NCBI GenBank assembly: GCA_937959095.1
Contig: CALGLY010000160.1
Span: forward strand, 1-8,335
Direction: 5' to 3'
Length of the DNA: 8,335 bases
Origin: an uncultured Saprospiraceae bacterium
GTDB lineage: Bacteria; Bacteroidota; Bacteroidia; Chitinophagales; Saprospiraceae
The translations under genes and the position numbers were made by a program. This document shows positions 1-6,063 of the stretch, piece by piece. The notes under the pieces are model-generated. The model was not told where the DNA came from, did not search any database, and saw only the letters and a list, made by a program, of their open reading frames with translations. Numbering within the stretch: the stretch's first letter is position 1; the number at the start of each line of letters is the position of its first letter.

Positions 1-500
1 AAATAATACGCCAAAGGAATGCCACTGATAAGAATTGCTCCAAGTGCGAAGACTTCACGCATCACATAATCGCCTGGGTGATGGCGCGTAGCAGTAGTTA
101 CATCCACGGTCGTGTCGCTATGATGTATCATATGGAAACGCCACATAAAAGGCACTTTATGCAAAAGATAATGCACCAAGTATTGCGCTGCAAAATCTAA
201 AATAGCCACTGCGATTATTAATTCTACCCAAAGTGGTAAATCAATCATATACAAGAACCCAAATTGACTACTAGAAGCCCATTGAAAAATCCCCACGGTA
301 AGGAGTCCGAAAAGAAGATTAATCGTAATATCACTCGCTAGAAAGACCATGTTTACTCCTGCGTGCTTCAATTTCTTATAGTCGAACTTCATGAGTGGAT
401 AGCCCAATTCTATAATCCAATTCGCAGAAATACAAGTAAAAATCCATGCTAACTTTTGCCAGCTTGGCATGGTTTCAAAGAAATTTAAGAATGCTTCCAT
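1..500 (-). CDS. Sterol desaturase / fatty acid hydroxylase family membrane protein (partial, C-terminus beyond left edge)
   Basis: My translation from the ATG at 498-500 gives 166 codons, open to the window edge. Histidine clusters typical of the di-iron fatty acid hydroxylase superfamily are visible: HYLLH (residues 110-114), a WRFHMIHHSD block (120-129) with HxxHH, and RHHP (139-142), matching the family's HxxxH, HxxHH and (R)xHP elements. Hydrophobic stretches near residues 17-30, 50-75, 88-108 and 150-165 fit an integral membrane protein. Family members use non-haem di-iron and O2 to hydroxylate or desaturate sterols, carotenoids or fatty acids. The substrate here cannot be told. The last histidine cluster, normally near the C-terminus, is off the window. 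The start is supported by a TAnnTTTG box 22 bases upstream and by no good upstream in-frame start. The gene is divergent from the small membrane protein at 671. Family assignment is firm; substrate is unknown. Confidence 0.92.
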   Translation of the reverse strand, partial: MEAFLNFFETMPSWQKLAWIFTCISANWIIELGYPLMKFDYKKLKHAGVNMVFLASDITINLLFGLLTVGIFQWASSSQFGFLYMIDLPLWVELIIAVAILDFAAQYLVHYLLHKVPFMWRFHMIHHSDTTVDVTTATRHHPGDYVMREVFALGAILISGIPLAYY

Positions 501-521
501 TGTGTACTATTCTATTTAGGA

Positions 522-529
522 CAAAATTA
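522..529 (-). promoter_or_regulatory. Bacteroidota -7 promoter box for the desaturase-family gene
   Basis: On the minus strand this reads TAATTTTG, an exact match to the TAnnTTTG -7 consensus of the Bacteroidota primary sigma factor. It ends 22 bases before the ATG at 500, so the leader would be about 15 bases. No convincing -33 TTG element sits at the expected spacing, so the call rests on one box and its position. Confidence 0.5.
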
Positions 530-670
530 TGTTTCGCAATTTAGGGAATCTACTTGATTTTTTAAGTAAAAATTTAGTCATGTTCCCTATTTTTATATTC
601 TTTCCATGCCATAATTATACGCACTTGAGTATCAAAAATGGTATCTTCACGAAACAAAACTTATCTAAAT

Positions 671-1096
671 ATGAAAAATCAATTGGGTAGTATTTTCACA
701 TACCTCGCACAAGCGGGCTTGCTTTTCTTTGGTTTGGCTTATTTACTAAAGTCTTCATTCATGCCTTATCATTCGGAAGCGGTAGCCTTAGCATGGGAAG
801 ACGTGCCTTATAATTTTCAGCGATTAATCTGGACATACATGAAGGCAGCAAGTGCTGGTTGGATAGCTTTGGGTGTCGTGTTTATTTATCTGCAATACAA
901 ATTTAATCAAAACAAAGAAGTTTGGATTCCTTACCTCATCCTAGTCGGTGGGGTAATATTCGGAGCAATAGCTCTCTATTCTGCAATTGGTCTCCGAATG
1001 ACGACTCCTGCGAATGCGCCCGTGCTACCTGTGGTGGTGATATTGACGGTATTGATTGTAGGCTTCTTCTTTAATTTGAGGTATAGTAAACGATAG
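671..1096 (+). CDS. Small four-helix integral membrane protein, unrecognised family
   Basis: I do not recognise this family. From the ATG at 671 the product has 141 residues and four likely transmembrane helices: about 5-27, 58-76, 84-107 and 117-135. A polar segment with His34 and an acidic AWEDVPYNFQ stretch (41-50) lies between helices 1 and 2. The C-terminus is basic (RYSKR). An in-frame ATG at 638 would add 11 polar residues. I prefer 671 because it starts as MKNQLG directly before helix 1, with an A-rich leader as is usual here, but 638 cannot be excluded. There is no enzyme motif or cofactor ligand pattern. The gene is divergent from the desaturase-family gene and convergent with the TonB-dependent receptor, with a hairpin terminator between. 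Coding is likely because of the coherent helix pattern and length; function is unknown. Confidence 0.75.
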   Translation: MKNQLGSIFTYLAQAGLLFFGLAYLLKSSFMPYHSEAVALAWEDVPYNFQRLIWTYMKAASAGWIALGVVFIYLQYKFNQNKEVWIPYLILVGGVIFGAIALYSAIGLRMTTPANAPVLPVVVILTVLIVGFFFNLRYSKR

Positions 1097-1161
1097 GCAA
1101 CTTTGGATGGGTCGCTGTTTGGAGGCTACCCGAATTCCGAAGTTCCCCCTTGAATCTAACC

Positions 1162-1200
1162 AAAAAAGCCCACGCGTTTCCGAAGAGACACGTGGGCTTT
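1162..1200 (-). terminator. Bidirectional intrinsic terminator with UUCG loop (minus strand)
   Basis: A perfect 10-bp stem pairs 1165-1174 with 1191-1200 (AAAGCCCACG / CGTGGGCTTT). Read on the minus strand, the stem continues through a U-G pair, then GU-AC pairs, one C-A mismatch and two more pairs to a C(UUCG)G tetraloop, and is followed by a six-T run (1162-1167). This suits termination of the receptor gene that ends at 1252. On the plus strand the same hairpin is followed by TTTATTAAT and could also end the 671-1096 transcript. Confidence 0.85.
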
Positions 1201-1251
1201 ATTAATGTGAATTGCCTTACTTAAAACTTCAATGAAGTCGATTCTAAATGA

Positions 1252-3984
1252 TTAGAACTGAACATTCAAAGAAAGGTTCAAGATTGTTCCTAATTGGCTA
1301 AAGTGGTACCCATCATACGTCATGTGAGAATAACGTTGGTTGAAGGTAATCAAGTTAGACTGATTATCTAGGAATGCTTTATCGTTCAACAATGCTTCTG
1401 AACCTGGATCTGCTTTGAAACTCCACTCAGGAAGTACATTAAGCAAGTTGTTCACGTTCAATGCAAGTGTTGTCTTCTCTGCTAGCTTGTAGCTCAAACC
1501 TAAATCTGTAACTACTTTTGTTTCAAACTCTGTGTAGATACCTGCATCCAAACCTTGTTGTCTGAATGTAGTAGGGCCAAATACCGTATTGTTCAAAGAA
1601 GCTGTGAATTTACCAGCTTTGTAATCAATACCTAAGATCGCCTTGAACTTAGGACGTGATGTAAAGAACAATGCTTCTTGTGTACCATTAGATACGGTCT
1701 GGCCAGCTTGCTCTACCAATGTTGGGTTCTTGATGTCACCCTCACGCTCATTCTGAATCATGTAGTTACCAGAAAGGTTGAAACCTAATTGGCCATTACC
1801 AACCTTTAGTCTACGGTAACTTGCTACGAAATCAATACCTGATGTACGTGTGTCTAGTGCATTTACAAAGAAACTCAAATCAGACAAGTTGTTTGCTGAT
1901 AAAATTTCATCCAAAGCTGTGTCACCAGCATCTGTTGCGCCGATTTCTGTACTTAAGATAATTCTGTCTTTTACTGCAATATTGTAGTAATCCAATGTGA
2001 AGCTCAAGTTGTAGTTAGGCTTTAGACCTAAACCAACTGTGATGTTCGTAGAACGCTCTGCATCCAATTGAGGAAGACCCAATAGGCGTGCCTCTCTTGA
2101 TACGTTATTTACCAAACCACCTACTTGAATACCTTGACCAGGTACGAAGCTATACTGCGCTTTTTGCGTGTATATTTGGTGTAATAATGGTGCACGGAAA
2201 CCAGTAGAAGCCGAAGCTCTGATGGTTGCTTTGTCATCTGCTAACTTATAGCGAGAGCTTAACTTCCATACGAATGCACTACCGAAATCGCTATAGTTCT
2301 CCCCACGAATCGTTGCATTAATCAAGAAATCATCCGTCAAATCCAATGCGATATCTGCATAAGCACCGAAGTTGTAACGATTGAATTTACCAGAGTTACG
2401 AGGATCATTACCAGAGAAAGAATCTGGTCCACCATCTTCGTAAGAAGATTCAGAACCTTCGATTACTGTAAAGTCTTCACTTCTAAACTCTGTACCGAAT
2501 GCAATACCTACCATATCAGACAAACGTCTTGTGATGTCGATATTACCTACTTGGTGTGAGAAACGTGTACCACCTACATCAAAAATAAGTGGGCTGTTTT
2601 CTCTATACTTAAATGTACCGTCAGGGTTTAGTGTACCATTACGGTTGTGTGAGTTACGTACTAGGTACGTTTGTTGGTTGCCACCTACCGTGAAACTTAC
2701 ATCCGAAATCCAACCATTCTTTTCATTTCTGAAACCTACGGTTGCATTGTAATCATTCAAATCACCATCGAAAGTTGGTACATAACCAATGTACTCGCCA
2801 TTATCACCATTCGGGAAGAAATCCGCTAGGTAAGGGAACGCCTCTTCTGTTCTCCAATAAGGTGTTCTGTAATTTGCAAAACTGTTTACTTTCTTGTAAA
2901 CGTAAGCCGCATTACCATACATTTCTGTATTTGGAGAAATATCAATACCCATGTTTACTGCAAACTTAGCCGCAGTTGTTTCAGGGGAACCATTGATATT
3001 TCCTGCATCTGGATACTTATTCAAAAATGCTTGTACATCAGCAAGATCAGCACCAAAGTCACCCGCTTCGCCTTCTGCGCTTACTACGCCTGGACGATTT
3101 GATTGCTCGCGCTTTGATAAATCAAGTGTATAGTTTACAAAACCATTTTCGCCTAACTTAGAACCATTGTTCACTGCGATACCATAGGTCTCACCATCAC
3201 CTTCCGCTGTGATACCACCTGTGAAAGTTACGCTACCATTGTTAGCATCTTCTTTCAAGATGATGTTCATTACACCTGCAATCGCATCCGAACCGTATTG
3301 TGCTGATGCACCATCACGTAGCACTTCCACACGCTCGATAGCGCCTTGTGGAATAGCAGAGATGTCCGCACCTGTTTCACCACGACCTGGAGAAGTTTGC
3401 GTGTAAAGCAATGCGCTCGTATTCTTACGCTTGCCATTAATCAAAATCAGAGTACGAGAAGGTCCCATATTTCTGATTTCGTAAGGATCTAGTAGAGATG
3501 TTGCATCATTTACTGGTGTGTTTACTGAATTAAAAGAAGGAATTTTGTACGTCAATGCCTTGTCAAAAGAGTTTTGACCAGTAGACACCAACTCTGCCGC
3601 ACTAATCACATCAATAGGAAGCGGTGTGCTTACTGAAGAACGTGGTGCAGTACGCGAACCCGTTACTACTACATCTGACAAGCTGATACCAGCCGCCATT
3701 TCGATGTCCATAGTTTTACTTTCGCCTGCTGATAGTGTCACATTAAAATCTTGTGACTCAAAACCAGTATAGCTTACTCGGATATCGTAAGTACCTGGTT
3801 TTAGTGCTAGTGTGTAGCTACCATCAATGTCAGTAACAGTACCTGTAGATGTACCTGGCACAGATACACTAGCACCGATAAGTGCTTCGCCTGCGCTAGA
3901 AACTGTTCCTGAAATTGATTGTGCAAAAAGTCCAAAAGGTAGAGTAAGTAATATGATTAACTTACTAATAGCAAATGTTCTCAT
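1252..3984 (-). CDS. TonB-dependent outer membrane receptor with N-terminal CarboxypepD_reg-like domain
   Basis: The product has 910 residues. A signal peptide (1-21, cleavage after LFA) is followed by a carboxypeptidase-regulatory-like beta domain (about 23-96; SGTV, GxxVxVPGT, GTVTDIDGSYTL). A TonB-box-like segment follows (DVVVTGSR, 104-111), then the plug (about 118-245), with RTLILINGKR (177-186), the IERVEVLRDGASAQYGSDAIAG block (216-237) and MNIILK (239-244). A large barrel runs to a terminal Phe in NVQF. Such receptors import scarce ligands (iron chelates, vitamins, glycans, peptides) across the outer membrane using TonB-ExbBD energy. The ligand cannot be deduced. No SusD-like lipoprotein follows and the plug is of the general iron-complex-receptor style, so a polysaccharide SusCD pair is not supported. 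A TAnnTTTG box lies about 29 bases upstream of the ATG, and an intrinsic terminator lies 52 bases past the stop, so it is probably transcribed alone. The frame is intact throughout. Confidence 0.96.
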   Translation of the reverse strand: MRTFAISKLIILLTLPFGLFAQSISGTVSSAGEALIGASVSVPGTSTGTVTDIDGSYTLALKPGTYDIRVSYTGFESQDFNVTLSAGESKTMDIEMAAGISLSDVVVTGSRTAPRSSVSTPLPIDVISAAELVSTGQNSFDKALTYKIPSFNSVNTPVNDATSLLDPYEIRNMGPSRTLILINGKRKNTSALLYTQTSPGRGETGADISAIPQGAIERVEVLRDGASAQYGSDAIAGVMNIILKEDANNGSVTFTGGITAEGDGETYGIAVNNGSKLGENGFVNYTLDLSKREQSNRPGVVSAEGEAGDFGADLADVQAFLNKYPDAGNINGSPETTAAKFAVNMGIDISPNTEMYGNAAYVYKKVNSFANYRTPYWRTEEAFPYLADFFPNGDNGEYIGYVPTFDGDLNDYNATVGFRNEKNGWISDVSFTVGGNQQTYLVRNSHNRNGTLNPDGTFKYRENSPLIFDVGGTRFSHQVGNIDITRRLSDMVGIAFGTEFRSEDFTVIEGSESSYEDGGPDSFSGNDPRNSGKFNRYNFGAYADIALDLTDDFLINATIRGENYSDFGSAFVWKLSSRYKLADDKATIRASASTGFRAPLLHQIYTQKAQYSFVPGQGIQVGGLVNNVSREARLLGLPQLDAERSTNITVGLGLKPNYNLSFTLDYYNIAVKDRIILSTEIGATDAGDTALDEILSANNLSDLSFFVNALDTRTSGIDFVASYRRLKVGNGQLGFNLSGNYMIQNEREGDIKNPTLVEQAGQTVSNGTQEALFFTSRPKFKAILGIDYKAGKFTASLNNTVFGPTTFRQQGLDAGIYTEFETKVVTDLGLSYKLAEKTTLALNVNNLLNVLPEWSFKADPGSEALLNDKAFLDNQSNLITFNQRYSHMTYDGYHFSQLGTILNLSLNVQF

Positions 3985-4012
3985 TGAGATGCTTTTAATT
4001 AAAAAATATAGG

Positions 4013-4020
4013 CAAACATA
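4013..4020 (-). promoter_or_regulatory. Bacteroidota -7 promoter box for the TonB-dependent receptor
   Basis: On the minus strand this reads TATGTTTG, an exact TAnnTTTG match. Its last base is 29 bases upstream of the start codon at 3984, giving a predicted leader of about 22 bases that is A/T-rich and lacks a Shine-Dalgarno sequence. The region upstream is T/A-rich with no clear -33 TTG. It places a separate promoter in the gap between the lipoprotein and the receptor. Confidence 0.55.
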
Positions 4021-4127
4021 TCCTTTATCTATTAAAAAAGAGTAGAACTGTTAATTTTTGTTTAAAAAAGGTCGTCATTGAAACATATACTTCGCGGAAA
4101 GCAGTCGGTTTAATTTAGCCTTGAAAT

Positions 4128-4556
4128 TTACTCCACCTTCTCATACTCCAAACCTGGCCCATCGCAAGCCTGCCACGTGCTTATTAAATTACCTTCGGAT
4201 TCCAAAAATAATTCTTCGCGCAGATTGCCAAAGCAATTGCCTATCAAGTCACTATTTTTTGCATAATCTAACACTAAGTATGTACCATCAGATAATTCTT
4301 CAAAATTAAATTTTCCACCTGCTTCTTCTGTATCACCATTGCGTGTTCTGGATTTTATGAACTCGCCACCTTCCATCAATACATAAGACTCTTGCCATTC
4401 CATGTCTTCCCCTGTGGTTTCAGAATTAGGGATTTGTCCCCACATCTTTACAAGTTGCCATGTTTCGCCTTCTGTTTCAGGTGTTATGGGGTCGTCTTCG
4501 GTACAAGCGTATAGGAATCCTATTAGGAATAGAAAAACTAGAATTGGATATTTCAT
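4128..4556 (-). CDS. Small lipocalin-like lipoprotein
   Basis: The product has 142 residues. The N-terminus is a lipoprotein signal: MKYP, a hydrophobic core, then a lipobox LYAC with the lipidated Cys at 18. TEDD follows at 19-22, an acidic motif resembling the export signals that direct Bacteroidota lipoproteins to the cell surface. The mature part begins WQLVKMWGQIPN (33-44) and alternates beta-strand-like and turn segments (ESYVLMEGGEFIKSR, then GGKFNFEELSDGTYLVLDY), ending near GNLISTWQACDGPG (122-135). This resembles the lipocalin-like lipoproteins of Bacteroidota, which begin with a W-x-L strand. Two cysteines in the mature domain (108 and 131) could form a disulfide. The ligand is unknown. 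It lies 143 bases upstream of the receptor on the same strand. No clear TAnnTTTG box was found for it. Lipoprotein status is firm; the lipocalin-like fold is inferred from sequence character. Confidence 0.85.
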   Translation of the reverse strand: MKYPILVFLFLIGFLYACTEDDPITPETEGETWQLVKMWGQIPNSETTGEDMEWQESYVLMEGGEFIKSRTRNGDTEEAGGKFNFEELSDGTYLVLDYAKNSDLIGNCFGNLREELFLESEGNLISTWQACDGPGLEYEKVE

Positions 4557-4606
4557 TGTTTTTAAATTATGGTAAATGCTTTAATGAGTGAATTTTCAAC
4601 TCTTTT

Positions 4607-4634
4607 AACTACCTCACTCTGGTAGCAGGTAGTT
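4607..4634. repeat. 8-bp inverted repeat in the lipoprotein gene's upstream region
   Basis: AACTACCT (4607-4614) and AGGTAGTT (4627-4634) are perfect inverted copies separated by 12 bases. The pair sits 51-78 bases upstream of the lipoprotein start. It could be an operator or a small hairpin, and no T-run supports a terminator. An 8-bp match can also arise by chance in AT-rich DNA. Confidence 0.35.
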
Positions 4635-4771
4635 TATCGGTAAATAGCATTTTATGCCTTTGTCCTAATTTATTAAGACCACCTCTTAGGAAAGAATGGT
4701 TGGGTAACAAACTTCTCAAAAGTACTTTTTCTTCGGCTTAATGATGGGATTTGTCGGAGAGCCATAAAATT

Positions 4772-4987
4772 TTATAAAAAAAATGTAAACTTTAACACTT
4801 TTTCATAGTAGGCATTTTCTAGGTTGAACCTTTTTTGCTCAAAAAAATGCAACAGTCTGTTATTTTTTCCTAAAAATAAAATTTGGTTTCCCGAAATAGC
4901 AATAGCTCTTTTCCAAACATCCTCTTCCCTCTGAGTGGATTCTTTCTGTTTTCTGCTGCAACTTGCACTTGTATTCATAAAGGACAT
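4772..4987 (-). CDS. Doubtful 71-codon ORF
   Basis: An open frame from ATG (4985-4987) encodes 71 residues, rich in Lys, Glu and Arg in its first half (KQKESTQREEDVWKR) and hydrophobic/aromatic at the end (KVLKFTFFL). I recognise no family, signal peptide or membrane helix. It lies alone in a gap, has no promoter box I can name, and its 3' end falls in a run of A/T. The codons do not look nonsensical, so it is kept as a low-confidence possibility, perhaps a remnant, rather than a called gene. Confidence 0.15.
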   Translation of the reverse strand: MSFMNTSASCSRKQKESTQREEDVWKRAIAISGNQILFLGKNNRLLHFFEQKRFNLENAYYEKVLKFTFFL

Positions 4988-5122
4988 AGTCTTTTAAAAA
5001 ACTTGCTTTTGGTGGTCAATCTATTCTGATTTCGAATTACAAAACGTACAAAAGAGCGACTGCCATTAGCAATTTTCAGTGCTTACAGCTGGGTACTGAA
5101 TTGAACAAAAACAACAATTATT

Positions 5123-5731
5123 ATGAAAAACAGCATCACTTTAGCATTATGTCTCTTAGTGTCATTAGCAATGTCAAAAGCATTTGCATGCTCTACAAAG
5201 GAAGGAAAACCAATTATTAAAATATCAATAGGTACAAAAGCAACAAGCTTGAAGCTACATCTTGCGAACTTGCAGGAACAACAAACTTCAATTGCACTAA
5301 ATAATCGACGAGGGGAAACAATTTATAAGAAAGAGGTTTCTAAGCAAAGGGCATTTGCAAAATTCTTGGACTTAAGTCAATTAGCAGAAGGAAAATATCT
5401 ACTAGAAATTAGTAATGCTGCGATTAGCGTGCAACAGCCTATTCTAGTACAAAAAACAGGTATTACTATTCTAACAAAGCAGCGCAAACAGCAGATAGCA
5501 CCGCGTATCGAATTTGAAGATAATGCAGTGAGTTTGCAATTGCAAGATTCGAGAATGAAGAGTGTCAAAGTTGCCATTTTGAACGGCTCTAGTTTAGTCT
5601 ATAGCACGAAAGAAATCCTTTCTACGAACATCACCAAGCGCTATAAATTGGAAAAACTATATCCCGATGATTACTTATTCCGAGTGACTATTGATGGCAA
5701 AAATTATTATAAAGATATCGCCATTCGGTAG
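5123..5731 (+). CDS. Secreted protein with two related sorting-domain-like beta repeats
   Basis: The product has 202 residues with an N-terminal signal (MKNSITLALCLLVSLAMSKAFAC). AFA before Cys23 fits signal peptidase I cleavage, while Cys23 leaves open a weak lipobox. The mature part holds two segments with the same strand pattern: about 41-110 (SIALNNRRGETIYKKE, then LDLSQLAEGKYLLEIS, then QQPILV) and about 133-201 (KVAILNGSSLVYSTKE, then YKLEKLYPDDYLFRVT, then YYKDIAI). Each follows the scheme 'G-x-x-(I/V)Y-x-K, (L)xLxxL, G/D-x-Y-L-(F/L)-x-(I/V)', characteristic of the Ig-like C-terminal sorting domain (type IX secretion type A) and of small DUF3244-like secreted proteins of Bacteroidota. 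There is no catalytic motif. It may be a periplasmic or surface adaptor. Two hairpins directly downstream close the transcript. Coding and export are well supported; function is unknown. Confidence 0.8.
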   Translation: MKNSITLALCLLVSLAMSKAFACSTKEGKPIIKISIGTKATSLKLHLANLQEQQTSIALNNRRGETIYKKEVSKQRAFAKFLDLSQLAEGKYLLEISNAAISVQQPILVQKTGITILTKQRKQQIAPRIEFEDNAVSLQLQDSRMKSVKVAILNGSSLVYSTKEILSTNITKRYKLEKLYPDDYLFRVTIDGKNYYKDIAIR

Positions 5732-5735
5732 CCTG

Positions 5736-5783
5736 AGGAACGGCAGAGTAATTAACTGTTCAATTAATTACTCTACCGTTCTT
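5736..5783 (+). terminator. Long hairpin directly after the secreted-protein gene
   Basis: The arms 5738-5755 and 5764-5781 pair over 18 positions with a single C-A mismatch (5744/5775), and two more pairs (one G-U) extend the base to 5736/5783. The loop is 8 bases. The hairpin starts 5 bases after the TAG stop. It is followed by TAATTTATGGTTTT, which is not a clean U-run, so it may protect the mRNA 3' end as much as terminate. Confidence 0.65.
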
Positions 5784-5825
5784 AATTTATGGTTTTAATA
5801 TTATTTATACGTTTCATACACTCGT

Positions 5826-5853
5826 AGCCCACGATATATTTCGTGGGCTTTTT
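5826..5853 (+). terminator. Intrinsic terminator, second in tandem
   Basis: A perfect 9-bp GC-rich stem pairs AGCCCACGA (5826-5834) with TCGTGGGCT (5841-5849) around a 6-base loop, followed by TTTTT (5849-5853). This is a textbook intrinsic terminator on the plus strand, about 95 bases after the secreted protein's stop. Its stem core AGCCCACG/CGTGGGCT is identical to that of the terminator at 1162-1200. Confidence 0.85.
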
Positions 5854-5965
5854 CGTTGTGTTCTTCGTCTCTGAAATTATTATTGCGAATAAAAAAAGAG
5901 TGTTTTGTATTCAATACTATTAAGTACACTGTAACAGAAATTTCTTTGCATTTATGACTGCTTCT

Positions 5966-6043
5966 TTTTCCAGTTTTCTTCGTTACAAAATTGGGAACAT
6001 AACTGGTTATGAAGCCCGATTTTGTAACGAAAAAGAGGGAAAA
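5966..6043. repeat. Long imperfect palindrome (about 78 bp) downstream of metG
   Basis: The core arms 5979-5995 (TTCGTTACAAAATTGGG) and 6015-6031 (CCCGATTTTGTAACGAA) are complementary over 17 positions with one G-U/mismatch. Inside lies a second inverted repeat, CATAAC (5998-6003) and GTTATG (6006-6011). Outside, pyrimidine-rich 5966-5978 and purine-rich 6032-6043 extend the symmetry imperfectly, with one indel. It begins 20 bases past the metG stop, on the downstream side of that gene. It could act as metG's transcript end, but no T-run follows on the minus strand. A small palindromic mobile repeat is the alternative. Confidence 0.7.
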
Positions 6044-6063
6044 CCCGTATCTCTGTGTTCAAT

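Larger units (their letters stand above)
4557..5122. other. 566-base intergenic region without a convincing gene
   Basis: This stretch separates the divergent lipoprotein (minus) and secreted repeat protein (plus), so it should hold both promoters. I could not identify exact TAnnTTTG boxes for either. It contains an 8-bp inverted repeat (4607-4634), a 12-base AT palindrome (4764-4775, ATAAAATTTTAT) and one weak 71-codon open frame on the minus strand (4772-4987). No tRNA or other RNA gene is recognisable. Confidence 0.6.
5732..6063. other. Intergenic region between convergent genes with three hairpins
   Basis: This 332-base gap between the secreted protein (plus) and metG (minus) contains no plausible gene. 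A plus-strand frame across its right end is a shadow of metG. It holds two terminator-like hairpins close to the plus-strand gene and a long palindrome close to the metG stop, each listed separately. The middle (about 5855-5960) is AT-rich, with only a short 11-base palindrome (GTATTCAATAC, 5908-5918). Confidence 0.6.

Noticed and set aside
2531..3406. Several plus-strand open frames opposite the receptor gene
   Set aside because: They lie antisense to an intact, clearly coding receptor gene, have no family features, and arise from its codon pattern.
4121..4309. Plus-strand 62-codon frame across the lipoprotein gene
   Set aside because: Antisense to a lipoprotein with a clear signal and lipobox; no supporting features.
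1252..4556. A SusCD-type polysaccharide utilisation pair (receptor plus lipoprotein)
   Set aside because: The lipoprotein has only 142 residues, lies upstream of the receptor and looks lipocalin-like; SusD proteins are about 500 residues and normally follow SusC. No glycan-degrading enzymes are nearby.
4764..4775. 12-base AT palindrome ATAAAATTTTAT
   Set aside because: Short palindromes of only A and T are expected by chance in AT-rich intergenic DNA.
5899..5930. AGTGT/ACACT inverted repeat around GTATTCAATAC
   Set aside because: The arms are only five bases and the setting is AT-rich; not distinguishable from chance.
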